A stretch of 64,000 nt of DNA from contig JAGODU010000001.1 in assembly GCA_017998095.1 (NCBI GenBank), positions 6,446 to 70,445 of the forward strand. Reading direction: 5' to 3'. The notes under the pieces are model-generated. The model worked only from the letters and a program-made list of their open reading frames with translations. It ran no database searches and had not been told where the DNA came from. This document shows, piece after piece, positions 56,525-64,000 of this stretch. The translations under genes were made by a program, and so were the position numbers. Within the stretch, counting starts at the first letter, position 1, and every line of letters begins with the position of its first letter. This DNA is from Prolixibacteraceae bacterium. GTDB taxonomy: Bacteria; Bacteroidota; Bacteroidia; Bacteroidales; Prolixibacteraceae.

Positions 56525-58069
56525 TTAGTTAGCTTTTAATTGAACCAATACAACCGAATGTGCAGGAATTTCAACATTAAGCTTTCCCTTAACAGGGTTA
56601 TTAACTTTAAAATCCTGCATATTAACTGTTTCAGCTTTTCCGAAATCATTATAATCAGTTATGTTTTTTGCAGTAATTATCTTACCGGAAGCTTTTTTAT
56701 ACTCTCCGCCGGCAACATTACAATCAACAGAAACAGATTTATTTGGATTCATATTGCTGAATGTAATGCTTAATACTCCATCTTTAATTGAAGAAGATGC
56801 ATTTACAGCAGGAATACTTTGACCATTATATACATAATTTTCACACTTAAGCTCTGTTGGAACTAAAGTAGCATCCTGATGTACGTTGTACATTTTAAAT
56901 ACATAATAAGTAGGAGTCAAGACCATTTTATCCTCTTTTGTAAGAATAACTGACTGCAATACATTTATAATCTGAGCAATATTTGCCATACTTATACGAT
57001 CAGCATGGTTATTGAAAATGTTAAGATTAACACCTGCAACAACTGCATCTCTTAAAGTATTTTGCTGTTGAAGGAACCCCGGATTTGAACCAGGCAGTGG
57101 ATCATACCATGTTCCCCATTCGTCAACTACAAGGCTGATATTTTTCTTTGGATCATATTTATCCATTACCTCAAGATGCTTTTTAATATAATCTTCTACA
57201 AACAAAGTTCTTTTTATAGTTTCAAACCATTCTGCTTCTCCGAATTGAGTTGAAGAACCTTTAGCCCCCCAGTCTCCCGTAGGCAATGTGTAATAATGCA
57301 ATGACAATCCCTGAGCAAGAAAACTGCGTTGCATTAGACTTGCCATCATTTTATCAGTCCAGTTTAAATCATCACCTGAAGGACCAACGGCAATCTTTTT
57401 AAGGCCATTTCCTCTTACATAACATGAAAAATTACGATATACATCGGCATAATATTCAGGTCTCATTTCTCCACCGCAACCCCATGTTTCATTGCCAATA
57501 CCCCAGAATTTAACATTCCATGGATCTTCTCTTCCGTTCTTCTTGCGAAGCTCTGTCATAGGACTTTCATTTGAAGAAGTAACATATTCTACCCATTCCG
57601 AAGCTTCCTGAATAGTTCCGGAGCCAACATTTATGCTTAAGTACGGCTCAGTTCCGATAAGCTCACAGAAATTAAGAAATTCATGTGTTCCAAAGCTGTT
57701 ATCTTCAGTAACTCCTCCCCAGTGTACATTAACTATTGAAGGACGGTTTTCTCTGGGTCCGATACCATCTTTCCAATGGTAGGTATCAGCAAAACAACCT
57801 CCCGGCCAACGTAATACAGGCACTTTCATTTCTTTCAATGCATTGACTACGTCAGTACGATATCCATTGATATTAGGTATGTTTGATTTTTCACCAACAA
57901 AAATTCCACCATATATACATGTCCCAAGATGTTCTGAAAAGTGTCCATAGATCTCTTTGTTAATTTTAACATTAGCCTGATCTACTTTAAGCGTTAGAGA
58001 ATTCTGAGCATTTACTGCAACAGATAAAAATGCTACGCTTGCCAGCAAAAGAAAAAATTTGTTTTTCAT
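56525..58069 (-). CDS. GH51 alpha-L-arabinofuranosidase (copy 2)
   Basis: 514 aa from ATG 58069; the frame two codons further left would need a TTG. Signal peptide (FFLLLASVAFLSVAVNA). Active-site residues: acid/base E194 in GIGNETWGCGGEM and nucleophile E317 in VVDEWGTWYDP. The sequence GHFSEHLGTCIYGGI is typical of GH51. It shares the fold but only moderate similarity with copy 1, so the two may prefer different linkages or polymers. In the arabinose operon between araB (56-bp gap) and galM (13 bp). Confidence 0.93.
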   Translation of the reverse strand: MKNKFFLLLASVAFLSVAVNAQNSLTLKVDQANVKINKEIYGHFSEHLGTCIYGGIFVGEKSNIPNINGYRTDVVNALKEMKVPVLRWPGGCFADTYHWKDGIGPRENRPSIVNVHWGGVTEDNSFGTHEFLNFCELIGTEPYLSINVGSGTIQEASEWVEYVTSSNESPMTELRKKNGREDPWNVKFWGIGNETWGCGGEMRPEYYADVYRNFSCYVRGNGLKKIAVGPSGDDLNWTDKMMASLMQRSFLAQGLSLHYYTLPTGDWGAKGSSTQFGEAEWFETIKRTLFVEDYIKKHLEVMDKYDPKKNISLVVDEWGTWYDPLPGSNPGFLQQQNTLRDAVVAGVNLNIFNNHADRISMANIAQIINVLQSVILTKEDKMVLTPTYYVFKMYNVHQDATLVPTELKCENYVYNGQSIPAVNASSSIKDGVLSITFSNMNPNKSVSVDCNVAGGEYKKASGKIITAKNITDYNDFGKAETVNMQDFKVNNPVKGKLNVEIPAHSVVLVQLKAN

Positions 58070-58125
58070 AAGCAATTATTTTAGAAATTCAGTTATTCAA
58101 TTTTCTTCATTAAATAAGTATCACC

Positions 58126-59754
58126 TCATATTATCTCAGTCTTCCCGATTTTGATATATGATTCATATAATTTGTCGTAAACAGCTACATTTTCTTTAAT
58201 AGGATAATAAACTTTTTCAAATCCTTGTCCCATTGCCTTTTGAGCTTCCTCAACAGTTTTATATACACCTGAAGCAACAGCAGCAAACATTGCTGCACCT
58301 AAAGCTACTGTCTGTTCAGCCCTGGCAACTTTGATAGGCATATTCATAACATCAGCCATTGTTTGCATTACAAAAGGTGATTTTTTTGCAACTCCACCAA
58401 TGCCAACAACTTCCTTAATTTCAATTCCATTTTCAGTAAACCTGTCTGCAATTGCTCGTGAACCATAAGCAGTAGCTTCAACCAATGCCCTGAAAATTCG
58501 GGGAGCTGAAGAACCAAGGTTCAATCCTGCTATAGTAGCTTTAACATTCTGGTCTGCATCTGGTGTCCTCCTGCCATTTAACCAGTCAGTTGCAATAATT
58601 GTTGATTCTTCAACAGGTATTTTCTTTGCTTCTTCTGATAGCGCAGTTATTATCTGTTCTTCAATCTTCTTTGCCAATTCTTTATCATCTATAAATTGCA
58701 AAGGCCAGCTTAATACATTTTTAAACCATGCATATACATCACCAAAAGAAGATTGTCCTGCTTCCAAACCTACAAGACCAGGAATAACTGATCCATCAAC
58801 CTGTCCGCAAATGCCCGGAATAAGCTTGCCTTCCATATCTTTGTAAGAAGAAACTATTATGTCGCATGTTGAAGTACCGATAACTCGTACAAGTGTATTA
58901 GGAACAATCTCTGCTCCCACAGCTCCCATGTGACAATCGAAAGCGCTTACCCCAACTATGACATTTTCAGAAAGACCTAATCTCTTTGCCCATTCAGAAG
59001 TAAGTTTTCCTGCCGGCACATCACTTGTGTATGTTTCAGTAAATAAATGATCCCTCATTCCTGAAAGTTCAGCACCAAGTGTAGTAAGAAACTTTTCAGG
59101 TGGCAGTCCGTTCCAATCAGGATGCCACATTGCCTTATGCCCTGAAGCACAACGACCTCTTTTTACTACTTCCGGTTTTGTTTCCCCGGTAAGAATAGCC
59201 GGCAGCCAGTCACAATATTCAATCCATGAATAAGCTTTTGATTTTAAACTTTTGTCTTGCCTTAAAACGTGAAGAACCTTTGCCCAAACCCATTCAGACG
59301 AATATATTCCACCTTCATATTTTGTATAATCTACTTCCCATTTACGGGCAAGATTGTTAATCTCATCAGCTTCAGCTACTGCAGTATGATCTTTCCATAA
59401 GATGAACATTGCATTTGGATTTTCAGCAAATTCAGGTAAAAGAGCCAATGGAGTACCGTTAATATCTGTCAATGCAGGCGTACTTCCTGTTGTATCAAAA
59501 GAAATACCTACAACATTCTCTGCTACTGATTTATCACATTTTGACAAAGCTTCCTTAATTGATTGCTCAAGTACTTCAATATAATCCAACGGATGCTGAC
59601 GATATTGATTCTTTGAAGGATCACAATATTTACCTTCCATCCAACGCGGATAATACTTTACAGATGTTGCCATCTCTTTGCCGTTCTCTGCATCAACTAT
59701 TAAAGCTCTGCAGGAATCGCTGCCATAATCCAATCCAATAACATATTTTGACAT
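58126..59754 (-). CDS. araB: L-ribulokinase AraB
   Basis: 542 aa FGGY carbohydrate kinase, phosphorylating L-ribulose at O5 with ATP. The N-terminus GLDYGSDSCRALIVDA is the ATP-side loop, VVGISFDTTGSTPA the second, and GASAFDCHMGAVG plus GIGGVAKKSPFVMQTMADV the C-terminal ATP site. Length and SYKDMEGKLIPGICGQVDGSVIPG fit AraB rather than xylulose or glycerol kinases. In operon with araD (33-bp gap). Confidence 0.95.
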   Translation of the reverse strand: MSKYVIGLDYGSDSCRALIVDAENGKEMATSVKYYPRWMEGKYCDPSKNQYRQHPLDYIEVLEQSIKEALSKCDKSVAENVVGISFDTTGSTPALTDINGTPLALLPEFAENPNAMFILWKDHTAVAEADEINNLARKWEVDYTKYEGGIYSSEWVWAKVLHVLRQDKSLKSKAYSWIEYCDWLPAILTGETKPEVVKRGRCASGHKAMWHPDWNGLPPEKFLTTLGAELSGMRDHLFTETYTSDVPAGKLTSEWAKRLGLSENVIVGVSAFDCHMGAVGAEIVPNTLVRVIGTSTCDIIVSSYKDMEGKLIPGICGQVDGSVIPGLVGLEAGQSSFGDVYAWFKNVLSWPLQFIDDKELAKKIEEQIITALSEEAKKIPVEESTIIATDWLNGRRTPDADQNVKATIAGLNLGSSAPRIFRALVEATAYGSRAIADRFTENGIEIKEVVGIGGVAKKSPFVMQTMADVMNMPIKVARAEQTVALGAAMFAAVASGVYKTVEEAQKAMGQGFEKVYYPIKENVAVYDKLYESYIKIGKTEII

Positions 59755-59787
59755 AGCCTTGTATATAAATTTTAAATTTTCTTCTAT

Positions 59788-60474
59788 TTATTTCTGCCCG
59801 TAATAGGCATTCTTTCCATGTTTTCTCTCATAATGTTTTTTTATGAGAAGTGGATTCATTGATAATTCAGGATTAACTGAATATGAAATCGTTGCCATTT
59901 TGGCAACCTGTTCCATAACTACAGCATTGTGAACAGCATCATTCGCATCTTTTCCCCATGAAAAAGGTCCGTGATTCTGAACTAAAACTCCGGGTATTTC
60001 TGCCGGATTAATATTTTTAAAAGTTTCAACTATTACTTTTCCTGTTTCAAGCTCATATTCACCAAATATTTCACTTTCAACCATCTTACGAGTGCATGGA
60101 ATTTCACTCGCGAAATAATCAGCATGTGTAGTTCCAATATTTGGAATACCCATACCTGCCTGAGCCCAGGAGGTAGCATAGGTTGAATGAGTGTGGACTA
60201 TACCTCCTACTGTTTCAAAATTCCTGTATAAGTAAAGGTGAGTAGGCATATCGGATGAAGGTTTAAGTGAACCTTCAACAACATTACCTTTCAAATCCAG
60301 AACCACCATATCAGAAGGTTTCATAATATCATAATCTACCCCACTCGGTTTTATTACAAACAAACCGCTTTTTCGATCAATGGCACTAGCATTTCCCCAG
60401 GTAAAAATTACAAGTCCGTGTTTTACCAGATCAAGATTGGCTTTAAATACTTCTTCCTTAAGTTTTTCTAACAT
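59788..60474 (-). CDS. araD: L-ribulose-5-phosphate 4-epimerase AraD
   Basis: 228 aa class-II aldolase-like epimerase that turns L-ribulose-5-P into D-xylulose-5-P for the pentose phosphate pathway. Zinc ligands are visible as H94 and H96 in [15 protein letters not shown] and H168 in [13 protein letters not shown] and KPSGVDYD bind the phosphate. Length equals the family norm. A terminator-like hairpin stands between it and the symporter gene upstream (60490-60518). Confidence 0.96.
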   Translation of the reverse strand: MLEKLKEEVFKANLDLVKHGLVIFTWGNASAIDRKSGLFVIKPSGVDYDIMKPSDMVVLDLKGNVVEGSLKPSSDMPTHLYLYRNFETVGGIVHTHSTYATSWAQAGMGIPNIGTTHADYFASEIPCTRKMVESEIFGEYELETGKVIVETFKNINPAEIPGVLVQNHGPFSWGKDANDAVHNAVVMEQVAKMATISYSVNPELSMNPLLIKKHYERKHGKNAYYGQK

Positions 60475-60489
60475 AATTTATAAATAAAA

Positions 60490-60518
60490 AATACGGCACC
60501 CTTTACGGATGCCGTATT
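60490..60518 (-). terminator. Intra-operon terminator or processing hairpin
   Basis: Perfect 9-bp stem AATACGGCA / TGCCGTATT with inner CC/GG pairs; on the minus strand TTTTTATTTA follows. It lies just after the symporter gene, inside the arabinose gene series, so it may set a lower level for the downstream araD-araB-GH51-galM part. Confidence 0.6.
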
Positions 60519-60525
60519 ATATTTT

Positions 60526-62385
60526 TTACCAAAAATAAGCGTATAAAGCTACAATTATAGCAACGATTCCTATTGCACCGAATAAGAATCCTCTGTCAGT
60601 GTCGAATAATTTCAAATCAACATCATATGCTTTAACATCCTTAGTTTTGCAAGTTCCGTTTGTGAACATTATCACAGACAAGAATCCTAACAGGAATGTA
60701 AGCAGGAAGATTGAATGGAATCCCAGATTCATTAGACTGCTTCCAAACAAATTAGTACCCCATATTAAGCCAGCAAAAAATGTAACTCCTGCACCAATTG
60801 CAAAAGCCCATCCAGCTTTAACAAGTCTTTTCTTATCATTATCAGAAGGTGCTGAAACAGGCACATGATGTTTGTCTGTCAATGTAAGTGTTACAGCTAA
60901 AGTAATAAGTATCATACAAACATATCCCATCCTGATGATGAAAGGAAGATCAGGTAATGCAATTTTCATAATTATACCTGTAGGTAACGTTGCAATTGTT
61001 GTCCAGAGAGCAGCTCTGTTTGTGGCACGTTTCCAAAGGATACCCATACCAAAAACAACAACAACACCCGGATATATAAAGCCTGTGTATTCCTGTATAT
61101 ACTGGAATGCCTGATCCAATCCTCCCAATAAAGGTTTTGCTGAGAAAATAGCAATTACTAAAGCAATTAATGCAACTATACGACCCATTTTCACCAATTG
61201 ATGTTCAGTCGCATTTTTATTGATTAATTGTTTATAAATATCCATTGTAAAGATTGTAGATGTTGAATTAAGCATTGATGCCAATGATGATACAACAGCT
61301 GCAACGAGAGCAGCAAATGCTAATCCTCTGATTCCTGAAGGAGCAAAGTTTCTTAACAACCACGGATAAGCATCGTCAGCTCTTTCTATATTGCCTGTAA
61401 GTCCACTTAATGTTCCCTGCATGTCAGGGTGAGTAAATAATACATAAGCAGTAATACCAGGTATTACAACGATTAATGGGATTAATATCTTAAGGAAACC
61501 AGCAAATATCAAACCTTTCTTAGCTTCATGCAAGTTCTTTGCAGCCAAACCTTTTTGAATTATATACTGATTGAAACCCCAGTAACCAATATTGGTAAGC
61601 CACATTGCTCCGAATATAACTGCAAGACCCGGAAGGTCTTTGAATATAGTTCCACTAACATTCTGATCTATAATCATATTAAAGTGAAGATCACCCGGTG
61701 TCTCCCGTACTTTTTCTAATACCATTCCAAATCCCTGAAGAGCACTTCCACCATCACCTGCAACAGCACTTAAGGCAAACCAGGCAGTTATCAATCCGCC
61801 GCCTACCATAAATACCACCTGTAGAACATCGGTAAGAGCTACTGCCTTTAATCCTCCGTAGATAGAATATACCCCGGCAAAGATTAAAAGTAATGGAACA
61901 CCCCATTCACGAGGAACACCAAGAATTTGCTCCATAGCTAAAGCTCCCAGCCATGCTACAGATGTAAGGTTTACAAATACATATACCAAAAGCCAGAAAA
62001 ATGAAAAGAAAAAGCTCACACCCTGACCATAACGTTCTTTGGCTAACTGAGGCATTGTGAAAATTTTCTTGTCAAGCATTTGCGGCAACAGAAATTTAGC
62101 AACAAGTATCAATGTTATTGCTGCCAGCCATTCATAAGCTGCTATTGCCAGACCGATTCTGAAACCTGATCCTGACATACCAATAAAATGTTCGGCTGAA
62201 ATATTGGCTGCTATCAAAGAAGCACCAACTGCCCACCAGGGCAAAGTTCCTCCGGCAAGGAAGTAGTCTTTTGAATTTTTCTCCGTTCCTTTTTTATCAC
62301 GGGAAAGCCATAGACCCAGAAACACTATCATTATTGCATAAGCAACAAAAACAATGTAGTCCAGGGTAGTAAAACCTGCATTCAT
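60526..62385 (-). CDS. Sodium/sugar symporter (SSS family, SglT-like)
   Basis: 619 aa with about 14-15 membrane helices. SSS family signatures: GTEKNSKDYFLAGGTLPWW, IGMSGSGFRIGLAIAAYEW, YSIYGGLKAVALTDVLQ and VSSLASMLNSTSTIFTMDIYK with the sodium-site serines. It imports a sugar with Na+, here by context L-arabinose or a small arabino-oligomer. It lies 51 bp behind araA. There is no SusC/SusD pair or ABC transporter for arabinose in the window, so this is the only visible uptake route. Confidence 0.93.
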   Translation of the reverse strand: MNAGFTTLDYIVFVAYAIMIVFLGLWLSRDKKGTEKNSKDYFLAGGTLPWWAVGASLIAANISAEHFIGMSGSGFRIGLAIAAYEWLAAITLILVAKFLLPQMLDKKIFTMPQLAKERYGQGVSFFFSFFWLLVYVFVNLTSVAWLGALAMEQILGVPREWGVPLLLIFAGVYSIYGGLKAVALTDVLQVVFMVGGGLITAWFALSAVAGDGGSALQGFGMVLEKVRETPGDLHFNMIIDQNVSGTIFKDLPGLAVIFGAMWLTNIGYWGFNQYIIQKGLAAKNLHEAKKGLIFAGFLKILIPLIVVIPGITAYVLFTHPDMQGTLSGLTGNIERADDAYPWLLRNFAPSGIRGLAFAALVAAVVSSLASMLNSTSTIFTMDIYKQLINKNATEHQLVKMGRIVALIALVIAIFSAKPLLGGLDQAFQYIQEYTGFIYPGVVVVFGMGILWKRATNRAALWTTIATLPTGIIMKIALPDLPFIIRMGYVCMILITLAVTLTLTDKHHVPVSAPSDNDKKRLVKAGWAFAIGAGVTFFAGLIWGTNLFGSSLMNLGFHSIFLLTFLLGFLSVIMFTNGTCKTKDVKAYDVDLKLFDTDRGFLFGAIGIVAIIVALYAYFW

Positions 62386-62436
62386 AAAAGTATTATTTAG
62401 TTATTAGTTAAAATCTTTTAAAATCACTAATCTTTA

Positions 62437-63942
62437 TTATTTCAAACTTTTGTTAAGCATATAGCTTACATCATTGAAAAGCAACTCTTTCCTGAATTCC
62501 CTGATGGTAGTATTATTATCAATCAATACCATTTCAATTCCTGCCATTTCTGCATAATCTTCAAGATATTCAACAGTTAGGTCGTATGAAAAACTTGTAT
62601 GGTGTGTTCCTCCGGCTAAAATCCATGCAGCAGCTCCTGTTTCGAAATCAGGCTGAGGTATCCATAAAGCACTTGCTACAGGTAGTTTAGGAAGATCTTT
62701 TGATTTAATGCAATCAACAACATTTACAATCATCCTGAAACGATTACCCATATCAACTATAGTTGCAGCAACTCCCTGTCCCGGTTTGCTTGTAAATACA
62801 AGACGGGCAGGATCAGCCTTACCACCAATTCCAAGCGGATGTACTTCCATTCTTGGTTTCTTTTCAGCAATCAATGGACAAACTTCAAGCATGTGCGCCT
62901 GGAGAATTGCACTCTTTTCACCATCAAAATGCAAAGTATAGTCTTCAAGGAAAGAACATCCCTTAGGCAATCCCTGACCCATAAACCACATTGTTCTGTA
63001 TAATGCAGCTGTCTTCCAGTCTCCTTCAGCTCCAAAGCCATAACCTTCTACCATCAGGCGCTGAGAAGCTAAGCCCGGAATCTGATCCACTTCAGCCAAA
63101 TCATCAAAATTTGTAGTGAACGCCTTTGCTCCCTTATCTTTCAAAAATCTTCTCAAAGCGATTTCTATACGTGCAGCATGAACAACCTGACCACGATCTT
63201 TGCCTCCTTCTTTGCAATTTGAAACAAATTCATACTCAGATTCATATACTTTCATCATTTCTGCTATATCAGAATCAGTAACTTTGTTTTGATATTCAAC
63301 CAATTCTGCTATCGGACAATAATCAACGTGATAACCTAAAACCATTTCAGCTTCTACTTTATCACCATCAGTTACTGCTACATTGTTCATCTGATCGCCA
63401 AAGCGGATAATTCTCATATCCTGTGCATCAGCCCAGGCAGCAGCTACTCTCATCCACACAGCAATTTTTGACTGAGCCTTTTCATCCTGCCAATGTCCGA
63501 CTACTACCTTACGGTTTTTTCTCATCCTGGCTGTGATATGACCAAACTCTCTGTCTCCGTGGGCACTCTGGTTTAGATTCATGAAATCCATATCCATTGT
63601 TTTCCATGGAATTTCTTTATTATACTGGGTATGGAAATGCAACAAAGGTTTGCGAAGCTCCTGTAAACCATGAATCCACATTTTTGCTGGAGAGAAAGTA
63701 TGCATCCAGGTAATTACACCAATACATTTTTCATCAGCATTAGCTGCCTTTAAAGTTGATGTAACTTCTTTAGCTGAATTTACAGTTCCCTTATACACTA
63801 TTTTTACAGGAAGATTTCCGGATGCATTTAATCCGGCAACCATTTCATTAGAATGACTATCCACTGCTATTACAGCATCTCCTCCGTAAAGGAGCTGTGC
63901 TCCTGTTACAAACCAAACTTCATAATCTGAGAAACTATTCAT
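62437..63942 (-). CDS. araA: L-arabinose isomerase AraA
   Basis: 501 aa Mn-dependent enzyme converting L-arabinose to L-ribulose, the entry of the pathway. The N-terminus FSDYEVWFVTGAQLLYGGDAV is typical. Metal ligands sit at the usual places: E306 in GFGAEGDW, the glutamate of CSFLEDYTLHF, the histidine in EVHPLGIGGKADP and the one in GGTHHTSFSYD. First gene of the arabinose operon; only 58 bp of its upstream region are inside the window and no promoter boxes are visible there. Confidence 0.97.
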   Translation of the reverse strand: MNSFSDYEVWFVTGAQLLYGGDAVIAVDSHSNEMVAGLNASGNLPVKIVYKGTVNSAKEVTSTLKAANADEKCIGVITWMHTFSPAKMWIHGLQELRKPLLHFHTQYNKEIPWKTMDMDFMNLNQSAHGDREFGHITARMRKNRKVVVGHWQDEKAQSKIAVWMRVAAAWADAQDMRIIRFGDQMNNVAVTDGDKVEAEMVLGYHVDYCPIAELVEYQNKVTDSDIAEMMKVYESEYEFVSNCKEGGKDRGQVVHAARIEIALRRFLKDKGAKAFTTNFDDLAEVDQIPGLASQRLMVEGYGFGAEGDWKTAALYRTMWFMGQGLPKGCSFLEDYTLHFDGEKSAILQAHMLEVCPLIAEKKPRMEVHPLGIGGKADPARLVFTSKPGQGVAATIVDMGNRFRMIVNVVDCIKSKDLPKLPVASALWIPQPDFETGAAAWILAGGTHHTSFSYDLTVEYLEDYAEMAGIEMVLIDNNTTIREFRKELLFNDVSYMLNKSLK

Positions 63943-64000
63943 ATTCCTAATTTTTTAATTTATACTTTTTCCTTTTTAAAATTTTCTAAATACCTGAAAC

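Overview
The window comes from an AT-rich member of the Bacteroidota. The evidence is two secreted proteins with type IX secretion (T9SS) C-terminal sorting domains, two giant hybrid two-component regulators (HTCS), many secreted glycosidases, and promoters of the TTTG / TAnnTTTG type rather than sigma-70 type. The carbohydrate-rich content, the NifU-like/GGGtGRT pair and the ferredoxin-type reductase fit an anaerobic or facultative polysaccharide degrader of the Bacteroidales/Marinilabiliales kind. I cannot name a species.

Left part (1-15.9 kb), mostly housekeeping and envelope: speA (arginine decarboxylase), a DoxX-like membrane protein, a PH/SHOCT membrane protein, an MBOAT O-acyltransferase with an AlgX/AlgJ-like partner, a split ThrE amino-acid exporter, aqpZ, a parallel beta-helix T9SS cargo without a proper start codon, a T9SS cargo made of five tandem PPC-like repeats, enolase and a C_GCAxxG_C_C protein.

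Middle part (16-32 kb): a first HTCS followed 4 bp later by a GH5 lipoprotein, then a polysaccharide deacetylase; a NifU-like/GGGtGRT pair; a crcB-DUF190-CPA2 antiporter operon; a DUF4412 protein; a PPC/DUF296 protein divergent from a PBP4-type carboxypeptidase; and an aldo/keto reductase with ferredoxin domain.

32-43.3 kb: a secreted plant-polysaccharide cluster with two paralogous feruloyl-esterase-like proteins flanking a decayed GH3, an alpha/beta hydrolase and a GH43. It is interrupted by a three-gene accessory block (37.7-40.0 kb): a TnsA-like nuclease fused to a MaoP/DUF413-like domain, a RhuM-Fic/Doc fusion and a two-CxxC small protein. A flavodoxin-like protein, a lipoprotein/DUF5723 pair and GtrA follow.

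48-64 kb: a compact L-arabinose/arabinan locus. An HTCS (plus strand) sits between GH51-GH43 and araA-SSS symporter-araD-araB-GH51-galM (all minus strand). Secreted GH43 cuts arabinan, the GH51 enzymes release arabinose, GalM interconverts anomers, the Na+ symporter imports, and AraA-AraB-AraD lead to D-xylulose-5-phosphate. A 21-bp-spaced direct repeat placed just upstream of a -7 box before GH51 is a candidate HTCS operator. I see no rRNA, tRNA, CRISPR array or intact insertion sequence.
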